From Aureimonas pseudogalii (GTDB taxonomy: Bacteria > Pseudomonadota > Alphaproteobacteria > Rhizobiales > Rhizobiaceae), in assembly GCF_014196835.1 (NCBI RefSeq), contig NZ_JACIEK010000011.1:1-64000 (forward strand): a stretch of DNA of 64,000 bases, read 5' to 3'. This document shows, one piece after another, positions 30,481 through 38,086 of the stretch. The translations under genes were made by a program, and so were the position numbers. The number at the start of each line of letters is the position of its first letter. Position 1 is the stretch's first letter. The notes below the pieces were generated by a model. That model ran no database searches and was not told the origin of the DNA. It was given only the letters and a program-made list of their open reading frames with translations.

Positions 30481-32403
30481 ATGGACGCCGCCACCCGCTT
30501 CAAGCTTACCGGCACGGCCGAGCTGCCGCCCGCCGTCCGGCGCCTCGCCGCGGGCGACCTCATGGTCGATCTCGTCGCCGGCGGCCTTCGTGCCCTGTGC
30601 TGGCGCGGCGTCGAGGTGCTGCGCTCGGTCGCCTATGTCGTGATCGACCGCGACTGGGGCACCTATGCGCCCGAGATCGAGGATCTCGCGGTGGAGGAAA
30701 GCGAAGCCGGCTTCGCGGTGCGCTACCGCGCGGCCTGCCATGCCGCGGACGGCGCGACGCTGCGCTTCACTGCCGAGATCGTCGCCGACGCGGCGGGTCG
30801 TCTCACGTTTGCGGTGGAGGCGGTGCCCGACGCCGCCTTCGAGACCAACCGCTGCGGCTTCTGCATCCTTCATCCCGTAGAGGCGCTCGCCGGCCGCCCG
30901 GCCGCCGTCACCCATGTCGACGGGAGCGTGGAACGCTCGCGCTTTCCCGATCTCATCGAGCCCTGGCAGCCCTTCCAGAACATGCGCGCCATCGCCCACG
31001 AGGTCGCGGCGGGCGTCGTCGCCACCTGCAAGATGGAGGGCGACACGTTCGAGATGGAGGACCAGCGCGCCTGGTCCGACGCCTCCTACAAGACCTATGT
31101 TCGCCCGCTCGCGCTCCCCTGGCCCTACAAGCTGCCGGCCGGAGAGACAAACCGGCAGCGCGTGGTGCTGGAGATCGCGGGCACGGCGTCGGCAACGCCG
31201 GCCGCACGCCGCACGACGGCCAACGATGATCCCGTCGCCGTCACGCTCGACGAGGCCGCCGGTCCGCCGATGCCGCGCTTCGGCGTCGCCGTCGCGCCGG
31301 ACGAGGTCGAGGCCGCGCTCAAAGCCCTGCCGCATCTTCGCGCCCTCGCGCCCCGGCACCTCCTGCTCCACTTCGATCCCGTGGCCGGCCACGGCGCCCG
31401 TGAACTCGCCGCCCTCGCCCGCCTCGCCGACGCGCTGCCCGAGGCCGCGATCCACCTCGAATGCGTGGTCCCCGGCGTCGATGATCCCGCCGACGAGCTG
31501 CCTATGCTCGCCGCGCTCGTTCGCGCGAGCGGCCTTCGCCTCGATGCCGTCGTCGTCGGCCCCTCCGTGGACCGGCAATCGACGCCGCCCGGCAGCGACT
31601 GGCCGCCCTGCCCGCCGCTGGAGGATGTCTATCGCGCCGCTCGCGCCGCCTTTCCCGGCGTGGCGCTCGGCGGCGGCATGTTCAGCTATTTCACCGAGCT
31701 CAACCGCAAGCACGTGCCGATCGAGGGTCTCGACTTCGTCACCCACGCCACCTGCCCGATCGTCCACGCCGCCGACGACCTTTCGGTGATGCAGACGCTG
31801 GAGGCCCTGCCCTTCGTCACCCGCTCGGCGCGCGCCATCATCGGGCCCAAGCCCTACCATCTCGGCCCCACCACGATCGGCATGCGGCAGAACCCCTACG
31901 GCTCGCGCACCATGGCGAACCTCGAGGGCCGCCGCATCGCCATGACCGGCGACGACCCGCGCCAGCGCGGCCTCTTCGCCGCAAGCTGGCTCGTCGGCAT
32001 GGCCGCCCGGCTGGCAGGGAGCGACGTCGCGGTGTGGACGGGCGCCGCCTTCGCCGGGCCGCGCGGCCTTCTCGCCGGCGACGGCGTGGTGCCGCAGTTT
32101 CACGTGGGCCGCGCGCTCGCTGCCCTGTCGGGCCGCCCGCGCCTCGCCGTCGTCTCCGGCGACCGAACCCGCATCGACGGCTTCGCGGCGCGGCGCGGCG
32201 ACGGCGCGGCCGAACTCTGGCTCGCCAACCTCACCGACGAGAAGCAGACGGCGCAACTCGGCGACGCTTGGGCGGGTGCCGCATTGTCCGTGCTCGACGC
32301 CGCCAGCTTCGAGGCCGCGGAAGCCGGCTCGATACCTTCGCCGCGGCCCGCCCCTGCCCGCCTTGCGCTCGGCCCCTACGCCGTCGCCCGGCTGGTGCAA
32401 TGA
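30481..32403 (+). CDS. apnL: D-apionate lactonase
   Basis: 640-residue cytoplasmic protein without a signal peptide. ApnL opens D-apionolactone to D-apionate. It is a family seen almost only in apiose-utilisation clusters and was formerly annotated as hypothetical. The N-terminal 220 residues look like a beta-sandwich (RFKLTGTAELPPAVRRLAAG, RSVAYVVIDRDWGTYAPEIE), the middle is a TIM-barrel-like part with GGGMFSYFTELNRKHVP and TFATH-like VTHATCPIVHAADD, and the C-terminus is a small beta domain. It starts 5 bp after apsD, so it is co-translated in the same operon. Assignment by family memory and context. Confidence 0.8.
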   Translation: MDAATRFKLTGTAELPPAVRRLAAGDLMVDLVAGGLRALCWRGVEVLRSVAYVVIDRDWGTYAPEIEDLAVEESEAGFAVRYRAACHAADGATLRFTAEIVADAAGRLTFAVEAVPDAAFETNRCGFCILHPVEALAGRPAAVTHVDGSVERSRFPDLIEPWQPFQNMRAIAHEVAAGVVATCKMEGDTFEMEDQRAWSDASYKTYVRPLALPWPYKLPAGETNRQRVVLEIAGTASATPAARRTTANDDPVAVTLDEAAGPPMPRFGVAVAPDEVEAALKALPHLRALAPRHLLLHFDPVAGHGARELAALARLADALPEAAIHLECVVPGVDDPADELPMLAALVRASGLRLDAVVVGPSVDRQSTPPGSDWPPCPPLEDVYRAARAAFPGVALGGGMFSYFTELNRKHVPIEGLDFVTHATCPIVHAADDLSVMQTLEALPFVTRSARAIIGPKPYHLGPTTIGMRQNPYGSRTMANLEGRRIAMTGDDPRQRGLFAASWLVGMAARLAGSDVAVWTGAAFAGPRGLLAGDGVVPQFHVGRALAALSGRPRLAVVSGDRTRIDGFAARRGDGAAELWLANLTDEKQTAQLGDAWAGAALSVLDAASFEAAEAGSIPSPRPAPARLALGPYAVARLVQ

Positions 32404-32432
32404 GAGCCCTCGAACGCCGTCATTCGCGCGCC

Positions 32433-33143
32433 TCAGCCGGCGTGCACGTAGAGCGCGCGCGAGCGTTCGAGATGGCGCACCATCGCCGCCTCCGCTCCTC
32501 CTGGGTCGCGGGCGCGGATCGCGGCCACGATCTCCTCGTGCTCGACCAGCGTCAGGTTCTCCTTGCCGGTCCAGATCAGCATCTCCGTGTGATACTGCTT
32601 CAGCCAGCCGAGCATGGATTCGGCCACCGCCTCGAAGATCGGGTTGCCGGGAATGGCGGCGATGCGCTGGTGGAAGCGCATGTCGGCGGCGATGAAGGTC
32701 TCGGCCTGGCCGAGCGCCGCGCGCTGCGCGAGGAGAAGCGCTTCCAGCGCCGCGACGTCCGCCTCGCTCGCCCGCGCCGCCGCCTGCACGACGAGGCCGC
32801 GCTCGAAGAAGATGCGGGCCTCCTTCAGGTGGTCGAGCGCGGCCGGCGAGGTCTGCAGCATGATCTCGGCGGCGGCGTCCACCTGCCCGAAGAGCGAGCG
32901 CGGCGTCATCGCCAGCACGCGGGCGCGCTCGCCATGCGAGATCGCGAGGAGCCCGATCTGGCTCAGCGCCTGCATGGCCTCGCGGATCGCGGGCCGCCCG
33001 ACGCCGAAGCGCTCCATCAACTCGCGCTCGGAGGGCATCGCGTCGCCCGGCTTCAAGTCGCCGGCGGTGATCATCGCCCTCAACCGCGCGAAGACCTCGG
33101 CCGAGAGCTTGCGGCGGACGATGGGTTCGGCGGGAGCGGACAT
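32433..33143 (-). CDS. GntR family regulator (FadR/FCD type), probable regulator of the apiose genes
   Basis: 236 residues. The winged helix at the N-terminus is clear (KLSAEVFARLRAMITAGDLK, PSERELMERFGVGRPAIREA); the C-terminal FCD ligand domain follows (ARIFFERGLVVQAAARASE, DMRFHQRIAAIPGNPIFEAV, LVEHEEIVAAIRARDPGGAE), whose His and Asp residues normally hold a metal and a carboxylate effector. It resembles the NanR-like branch. The gene faces away from the RuBisCO-like gene across a 130-bp region holding a TGGTAT-N7-ATACCA palindrome and converges on apnL. An acidic pathway intermediate is a plausible effector. Confidence 0.88.
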   Translation of the reverse strand: MSAPAEPIVRRKLSAEVFARLRAMITAGDLKPGDAMPSERELMERFGVGRPAIREAMQALSQIGLLAISHGERARVLAMTPRSLFGQVDAAAEIMLQTSPAALDHLKEARIFFERGLVVQAAARASEADVAALEALLLAQRAALGQAETFIAADMRFHQRIAAIPGNPIFEAVAESMLGWLKQYHTEMLIWTGKENLTLVEHEEIVAAIRARDPGGAEAAMVRHLERSRALYVHAG

Positions 33144-33202
33144 GAGGTCGGGGTCTCCGAAAGAGCCAGGAGACGGGAACCGCAGCCGTGCGTCCGTCCG
33201 CT

Positions 33203-33221
33203 TGGTATGCTGACAATACCA
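33203..33221. promoter_or_regulatory. Palindromic operator between the GntR gene and the RuBisCO-like gene
   Basis: TGGTAT-GCTGACA-ATACCA: perfect 6-bp arms, 7-bp spacer, 53 bp before the RuBisCO-like start and 60 bp before the GntR start. FadR-type GntR proteins typically bind TGG-N5-7-CCA palindromes, so this is a good candidate site for the adjacent regulator, serving autoregulation and control of the oia genes. Confidence 0.65.
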
Positions 33222-33273
33222 GAGAAGCCGGACCGTTCGATAGACCCGCGCACGCCGGGGAAGGACAGATAGG

Positions 33274-34581
33274 ATGCGGGACGAAATCGTCGTCACCTAC
33301 CGGATCGAGACGACCGGCAGCGTCGAGACACTGGCGGAGAAGATCGCCAGCGACCAGTCCACCGGCACGTTCACGCCGCTCCCCGGCGAGACGCCGGCGC
33401 TGAAGGCGCGCGTCGGGGCGCGCGTCCTGGGGGTGCGCGATCTCGGCACCACCGCGGAAGCCGGCTTCGGGCGCGAGGCCGCCGGCAGCGACGAGCCGTA
33501 CCGCGTCGGCGAGGCCGACATCGCCTATCCGATCGAAGCCGTCGGCGTCGATCTCGCGGCGTTGATGACGATCGCGATCAACGGCGTCTACGCCATCAAG
33601 GGCTTCACGGGCATCCGCGTCACCGGTCTCGCACTGCCGTCGGCCTTCGGAACCCGCTATCCCGGCCCGCAATTCGGCACCGAGGGCACCTTCGCGCTCA
33701 CCGGCGTGCCGCGCGACCGGCCGATCATCGGCACGATCGTCAAGCCGGCGCTGGGGCTTCGCCCCGACGAGTCGGCCGCGATGATCCGCGAACTCGCGGA
33801 GGCCGGCGTCGATTTCGTCAAGGACGACGAGAAGCTGATGAGCCCGGCCTATTCGAGCCTGGAGGCCCGCGTGAAGGCGGTGATGCCGGCGATCCTCGAC
33901 CACGAGCAGCGCACCGGCAAGAAGGTGATGATGGCCTTCGGCATCACCGCCGCCGATCCCGACGAGATGATGCGCAACCACGACATCGTGCTGGCGGCCG
34001 GCGGCAATGCGGCGGTGGTCAACATCAACTCGATCGGCATGGGCGCCATGCTGTTCCTGCGCAAGCGCTCGGGGCTGGCGCTGCACGCCCATCGCAACGG
34101 CTGGGACATCCTCACCCGGCATCCCGCGCTCGGGCTCGATTTTTCCGTCTACGAGACGATCTGGCGGCTGCTCGGCGTCGACCAGTTCCAGATCAACGGC
34201 ATATCAGCCAAATACTGGGAATCGGACGCTTCCTTCGCGCGCTCCTATGCCGCGCTGCAGCGCCCGCTGCCGCCGCTCGCCGAGCGCCCGCTGCCCGTGG
34301 TCTGCTCGGGCCAGTGGGGCGGGCAGGCGCCGGAAACCATCCGCGTCACCGGCGGCTCCACCGACCTCCTCTATCTTTGCGGCGGCGGCGTCGTCAGCCA
34401 TCCCGGCGGCCCCGGCGCGGGGGTACGCGCGGTGCGCCAAGCCTGGGAGGCGGCGCGCGCCGGCATCCCGCTCGAAACCTACGCCCGCGAGCATCCCGAA
34501 CTCGCCGCCTCGCTGGCGAAGTTCGGCCCCGCCCCCGCTCCCGCCGAAGGCCCTGCCCCGACCGAAAGCATCACCCGATGA
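33274..34581 (+). CDS. oiaX: RuBisCO-like protein, 3-oxo-isoapionate-4-phosphate decarboxylase type
   Basis: 435-residue member of the RuBisCO large-subunit superfamily, not a CO2-fixing enzyme. The two catalytic lysines are present with exact spacing: K157 in IVKPALG and K183 in VDFVKDDEKL, the latter the carbamylated Mg ligand with D185 and E186. HAHRNGWDI (about 271-279) and GGGVVSHPGG follow. In D-apiose clusters such proteins act on 3-oxo-isoapionate 4-phosphate, either as decarboxylase (OiaX, giving L-erythrulose 1-phosphate) or as transcarboxylase/hydrolase (OiaT, giving 3-phosphoglycerate and glycolate). I cannot separate the two from sequence; OiaX is preferred for a rhizobial setting. 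The stop overlaps oiaK (ATGA). Confidence 0.8.
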   Translation: MRDEIVVTYRIETTGSVETLAEKIASDQSTGTFTPLPGETPALKARVGARVLGVRDLGTTAEAGFGREAAGSDEPYRVGEADIAYPIEAVGVDLAALMTIAINGVYAIKGFTGIRVTGLALPSAFGTRYPGPQFGTEGTFALTGVPRDRPIIGTIVKPALGLRPDESAAMIRELAEAGVDFVKDDEKLMSPAYSSLEARVKAVMPAILDHEQRTGKKVMMAFGITAADPDEMMRNHDIVLAAGGNAAVVNINSIGMGAMLFLRKRSGLALHAHRNGWDILTRHPALGLDFSVYETIWRLLGVDQFQINGISAKYWESDASFARSYAALQRPLPPLAERPLPVVCSGQWGGQAPETIRVTGGSTDLLYLCGGGVVSHPGGPGAGVRAVRQAWEAARAGIPLETYAREHPELAASLAKFGPAPAPAEGPAPTESITR

Positions 34582-35906
34582 CGACGCCGCTCCTTCTCGC
34601 CTTCTACGGCGACGACCTCACCGGCTCCACCGACGTGATGGAATCGCTGGCGCTGAGCGGCGTCGAGACCGTGCTCTTTCTCGACCGGCCGAGCGAGGCG
34701 CAGCGCCGTCGCTTTGCCGGCGTGCAGGCGCTCGGCATCGCCGGCACCAGCCGCTCCGAGACGCCGGACTGGATGGACCGGCATCTCGCGCCCATGTTCG
34801 CATGGCTGGCGGAGCAGGGCGCCGAGCACGTCCACTACAAGGTGTGCTCGACCTTCGATTCCTCGCCCGAGATCGGCAATATCGGGCGCGCGATCGAGCT
34901 CGGGCGCGCCGCCTTCGGGGGCCGACCGGTGCCGATCGTCGTCGGCGCGCCGCAGCTGAAGCGCTACACCGCCTTCGGCGAGCTCTTCGCTGCCTTCCGC
35001 GGCGAGGTCTTCCGCATCGACCGGCATCCAGTGATGAGCCGGCATCCGGTGACGCCGATGCACGAGGCGGATCTGCGGCGCCATCTCGGCGCGCAGACCG
35101 CGCTCGCGATCGCGCTCGTCGATGGCCGGGCGATGGGCGAGGAGGCCGATGCCGCCGCCGACGCCGCGCTGGCGGGCGATCCCGGCGCGATCCTCCTCGA
35201 CGTTCTCGACGCGCGCACGCAAACCGCCGCCGGGCGCCAGCTCGCTCGTCTCGCCGATCGCGGCTGCCGCTTCGTGGTCGGCTCGTCCGGCGTCGAATAC
35301 GCGCTGACGCAAGGCTGGGCGGCGGCGGGCTGCATCGCCGGCACCGCGAGGTTCACGCCGCTGCCGCCGGTGGCGCGCCTCGCCGTCGTCTCGGGCAGCT
35401 GCTCACCCACCACCGAGCGCCAGATCCGCGAGGCCGAGGCGCAGGGGTTCGACGCGCTGGCCTTCGATCCCCGCGGCTTCGTCGCGGGCGACACGGCCGC
35501 GATCGCGGCCTTGCAGGCGGACGCGCTCGCACAGCTCGCCGAGGGCCGCTCGCTGATCGTCCACACCGCGCTCGGGCCGTCGAGCGATCTCGGCGAGGCC
35601 CTCTCCGGCCAGGACGGAGCGCGCCACGCCATCGCGCGCGGCCTCGGCCGCCTCCAGGCGCGCCTCGTCGCCGAGGCGGGCCTCGGGCGGGCGGTGATCG
35701 CGGGGGGCGACACGTCGAGCCACGCGCTGCGCGAACTCGCCGTGCACGCGCTGACGCCGCGCCTGCCGCTGGCGCAGACGCCGGGCTCGCCGGTCTGCCT
35801 CGCCCATAGCGACGACCCCGCCTTCGACGGGCTGGAGATCGCGCTGAAGGGCGGGCAGGTCGGGCACGACGACTATTTCGTGCGGCTTCGCGACGGCATC
35901 GCCTGA
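34578..35906 (+). CDS. oiaK: 3-oxo-isoapionate kinase (four-carbon acid sugar kinase family)
   Basis: 442-residue kinase of the DUF1537/OtnK family. N-terminal domain: LLLAFYGDDLTGSTDVMESL, with the Asp pair for substrate binding, and LGIAGTSRSETPDW. C-terminal nucleotide domain: RLAVVSGSCSPTTERQI, LIVHTALGPSSD, AVIAGGDTSSHALRELAV. It would phosphorylate 3-oxo-isoapionate at O4, the substrate of the RuBisCO-like protein. Start at 34578 overlaps the upstream stop, indicating tight coupling of the two steps. Other family members act on threonate or erythronate, but the gene neighbours favour the apiose route. Confidence 0.85.
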   Translation: MTTPLLLAFYGDDLTGSTDVMESLALSGVETVLFLDRPSEAQRRRFAGVQALGIAGTSRSETPDWMDRHLAPMFAWLAEQGAEHVHYKVCSTFDSSPEIGNIGRAIELGRAAFGGRPVPIVVGAPQLKRYTAFGELFAAFRGEVFRIDRHPVMSRHPVTPMHEADLRRHLGAQTALAIALVDGRAMGEEADAAADAALAGDPGAILLDVLDARTQTAAGRQLARLADRGCRFVVGSSGVEYALTQGWAAAGCIAGTARFTPLPPVARLAVVSGSCSPTTERQIREAEAQGFDALAFDPRGFVAGDTAAIAALQADALAQLAEGRSLIVHTALGPSSDLGEALSGQDGARHAIARGLGRLQARLVAEAGLGRAVIAGGDTSSHALRELAVHALTPRLPLAQTPGSPVCLAHSDDPAFDGLEIALKGGQVGHDDYFVRLRDGIA

Positions 35907-35982
35907 CGAGCGGTGCCTCTGGACGCGGGAGGCCGGGCGGCTAGTTGGCAGCGCAGAAATCCCCGAGAGGAAGCGCCCGCCG

Positions 35983-36648
35983 ATGACCGTCCAGCCCGAA
36001 TTCGAGCTCTATTCCTTCTGGCGCACCTCGGCGACCTACCGCGTGCGCGTCGCCCTGAACCTCAAGGGTCTGACGGCGCGCGAGCGCGACGTCGACCTGA
36101 TCAAGGGCGAGCAGCGCGACCCCGAGTTCCTGAAGCTCAGCCCGATGGGCGCGATCCCCGCGCTGGTGGAGCCCGGCCATCCCGCGATGACGCAGTCGAC
36201 GGCGATCCTCGAATATCTCGACGAGATCGCCCCCGAGCCGCCGCTCCTGCCGGCCGATCCGCGCGGGCGGGCGCGGGTGCGTTCGATCGCCGCGATGCTC
36301 GCCGCCGACACCCACCCCCTCATCACGCCGCGCGTGCGCGGCTATCTGACGAAGGAGGCTGGCTTCGACGACGCGGCCTGGAAACGCTGGCAGATCCAGT
36401 GGTTCACCACGGGCCTCCAGGCGGTGGAGGCCCGCCTCGCCGCCGAGGCAGAGACGGGCGACTTCTGCCACGGCGACCGGGTCACCCTCGCCGACATCTG
36501 CCTCGCCAGCATTCCCGCGGTCATGAAGATCTTCGCGATCGAGGTGGCGGACATTCCGACGATCGACCGGATCATGGCGCGCTGCGAGGCGATCGAGGCC
36601 TTCGCCGCCGCCGATCCCTACCGGCAGGCGGGTGCGCCAAGCCGTTGA
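35983..36648 (+). CDS. maiA: Maleylacetoacetate isomerase (zeta-class glutathione transferase)
   Basis: 221 residues, the normal length. N-terminal thioredoxin-like GST domain: ELYSFWRTSATYRVRVALNL carries the SSCS-like glutathione-contact motif in the altered form RTSATYRVR, and PMGAIPALVEPGHPAMTQST the QS motif. The C-terminal helical domain has FCHGDRVTLADICLA. MaiA isomerises maleylacetoacetate to fumarylacetoacetate in tyrosine/homogentisate breakdown, or maleylpyruvate in gentisate routes. No hmgA or fahA is adjacent, so the pathway partner is elsewhere. It lies 76 bp after oiaK and probably has its own promoter. Confidence 0.88.
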   Translation: MTVQPEFELYSFWRTSATYRVRVALNLKGLTARERDVDLIKGEQRDPEFLKLSPMGAIPALVEPGHPAMTQSTAILEYLDEIAPEPPLLPADPRGRARVRSIAAMLAADTHPLITPRVRGYLTKEAGFDDAAWKRWQIQWFTTGLQAVEARLAAEAETGDFCHGDRVTLADICLASIPAVMKIFAIEVADIPTIDRIMARCEAIEAFAAADPYRQAGAPSR

Positions 36649-36707
36649 TCGCGTTCGACTTCCGCATGTTCGGGGAGCGGACGGGCTAAAATAAATCGGC
36701 GGACGGC

Positions 36708-36881
36708 TTGCCACGGCGGCGGCGAAAGCGCATATCAGGGCAGTCGATAGACGGCCGGACAGTTTGGCCCTCCGCTGCATCATTGGCAGCGATAGCTCAT
36801 CTCGTTTCTTCCTGATGCTTCGATGACAACGGGACGCAAGTCTGCGGCCTGATAGAACTTTGATATGTAGAAAGGTATCCC
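36708..36881 (+). promoter_or_regulatory. Promoter and long 5' leader of the cold-shock gene
   Basis: TTGCCA (36708) and CATATC (36731) 17 bp apart are a plausible promoter. A start near 36743 would give a 5' untranslated region of about 140 nt that is relatively AT-rich and ends in an AAAGG ribosome binding site at 36870-36874. Long leaders of this kind act as RNA thermosensors in cspA-type genes. Confidence 0.4.
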
Positions 36882-37091
36882 ATGGCTACGGGAACCGTTA
36901 AGTGGTTTAATGCGGACAAGGGCTTTGGCTTCATTGCTCCGGACAATGGCGGCCAGGACGCCTTCGTTCATATCAGCGCCGTCGAACGGGCTGGCATGAG
37001 CAACCTGCAGGACGGACAGAAGATCTCGTACGAGCTCGTCTCCGACCGCAAGACCGGCAAGATGTCGGCCGACAACCTTAAGGCTCTCTGA
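36882..37091 (+). CDS. cspA: Cold-shock protein, CspA family
   Basis: 69-residue single cold-shock domain. RNP1 KGFGFIAP and RNP2 DAFVHIS are intact, and the start MATGTVKWFNADKGFGFI is canonical. It binds single-stranded RNA/DNA and prevents secondary structure, often after temperature downshift. Base composition of the first codons is lower in GC than in neighbouring genes, as is typical for csp genes. It is monocistronic with a long leader and a hairpin terminator. Confidence 0.97.
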   Translation: MATGTVKWFNADKGFGFIAPDNGGQDAFVHISAVERAGMSNLQDGQKISYELVSDRKTGKMSADNLKAL

Positions 37092-37098
37092 GCCCAAA

Positions 37099-37116
37099 GG
37101 GGATCCTCGGATCCCC
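37099..37116 (+). terminator. Hairpin after the cold-shock gene
   Basis: GGGGATCC and GGATCCCC are a nearly perfect inverted repeat 8 bp after the stop. A second weaker pair, CAAGCC/GGCTTG, follows at 37121-37144. There is no T-run. Confidence 0.5.
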
Positions 37117-37141
37117 CGGTCAAGCCTCCCGCAAGGCCGGC

Positions 37142-37280
37142 TTGATACACGAATTTGCTCCCGCGACGCTGACCACGGATGTACTGGCAGTTCAGCGACG
37201 GAGCGATGTGCGACGGGCCCGCTTGAAAAAGCGCCTGTCGCCCCGCGAACCCCGCGCTCTCACGAGTGGCGGGGTTTTTC
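37142..37280 (+). ncRNA. Possible small RNA ending in an intrinsic terminator
   Basis: This gene-free stretch holds an imperfect stem-loop at 37211-37240 (CGACGGGC...CCGCTT paired with AAGCG...CTGTCG around GAAA) directly followed by a classical terminator: AACCCCGC (37248-37255), 13-nt loop, GCGGGGTT (37269-37276) and TTTTTC. No coding gene ends here, as the cold-shock gene already has its own hairpin. That combination is how intergenic sRNAs look. The promoter is not identified, and it may instead be read-through termination. Confidence 0.3.
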
Positions 37281-37406
37281 GCGTTATGATCGAAGTGGTG
37301 GAGAACGGTTGTCTCCTGCAGGTCGAAGCAGATCGAACCGCTCGAAACCCAGTCTGACCCGATGAGCCCAATTGGCCCAGACGAACCCGATTGGAAGGAG
37401 CGTGAC

Positions 37407-37946
37407 ATGGCCGTCGTTCATCGTGTCGCCCGCGACGACACGCACCGCTTTTCCAAGACACCGGTGGCCGAGATCCGACTTCTCGCCGGCCTCGGCGTCG
37501 AGGGCGACGCGCATCTGGGCGAGCGGGTTCAGCATCGATCACGCGTCGCGGTGGACCCGGAGCAACCCAACCTGCGGCAGGTGCATCTCCTGTCGCTCGA
37601 ACGGCTGGAAGACCTCGCCGCCGCAGGGTTCGACGTGGCACCTGCCGCGCTCGGCGAGAACGTCCTGACCGCCGGCGTGGATCTTCTCGCGCTGCCGCTC
37701 GACACGCGCCTGCGGCTCGGCGACGAGGCGGTGGTCCGGGTCACCGGGTTGCGGAACCCCTGCGCGCAGATCGAGCGCTTTCGCCCCGGTCTCCTGGCGA
37801 GGCTCGTCGGGCGCGACGACGAGGGACGCGTGATCCTGCAGGCGGGCATCATGGCGGTGGTGGAAACGTCCGGCACCGTGAGACCGGGCGACCCGATCGT
37901 CGTCGATCGCCCCGCCCCGCCGCACCGGCGCCTCGAGCGGGTGTGA
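37407..37946 (+). CDS. MOSC domain protein
   Basis: 179-residue MOSC (MoCo sulfurase C-terminal) protein. The conserved cysteine of the family is C119 in LRNPCAQIERF. Other family features: GVEGDAHLG near the N-terminus and ENVLTAGVDLLALPLDTRLRLG. Stand-alone MOSC proteins are thought to carry or transfer sulfur or to bind molybdenum-cofactor-derived groups; bacterial YiiM-type members reduce N-hydroxylated bases. Start chosen at the ATG with GGAAGGAG upstream. It has no molybdenum genes nearby. It converges on the ggt gene. Confidence 0.88.
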   Translation: MAVVHRVARDDTHRFSKTPVAEIRLLAGLGVEGDAHLGERVQHRSRVAVDPEQPNLRQVHLLSLERLEDLAAAGFDVAPAALGENVLTAGVDLLALPLDTRLRLGDEAVVRVTGLRNPCAQIERFRPGLLARLVGRDDEGRVILQAGIMAVVETSGTVRPGDPIVVDRPAPPHRRLERV

Positions 37947-38086
37947 CGCGACACCGTTGCTCAAGCCGCAAGCTCGTCCTCGCCGTCGCCCTCCCGCGGG
38001 GACTGTGACGGCGCAGGCGAGACGGCCCGGGCGAGACGGTGGGCGAAGGGCTGGCGACGCCGCGGTCGAGCATCTCGCCGCCGTGC

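Noticed and set aside
30424-34122. A 1232-codon open frame on the minus strand
   Set aside because: It is antisense to apnL and the RuBisCO-like gene, which have clear families. It is low-complexity His/Arg/Gly-rich translation.
33274-34581. A genuine CO2-fixing RuBisCO large subunit
   Set aside because: The sequence keeps the Mg/carbamate lysines, but KPKLG is KPALG, the substrate loops differ, and there is no small subunit, phosphoribulokinase or cbb gene nearby. Context is apiose catabolism.
37142-37357. A 71-codon frame in the gap after the cold-shock gene
   Set aside because: It runs through the terminator hairpin and has no coding signature. The region fits an RNA or plain intergenic DNA better.
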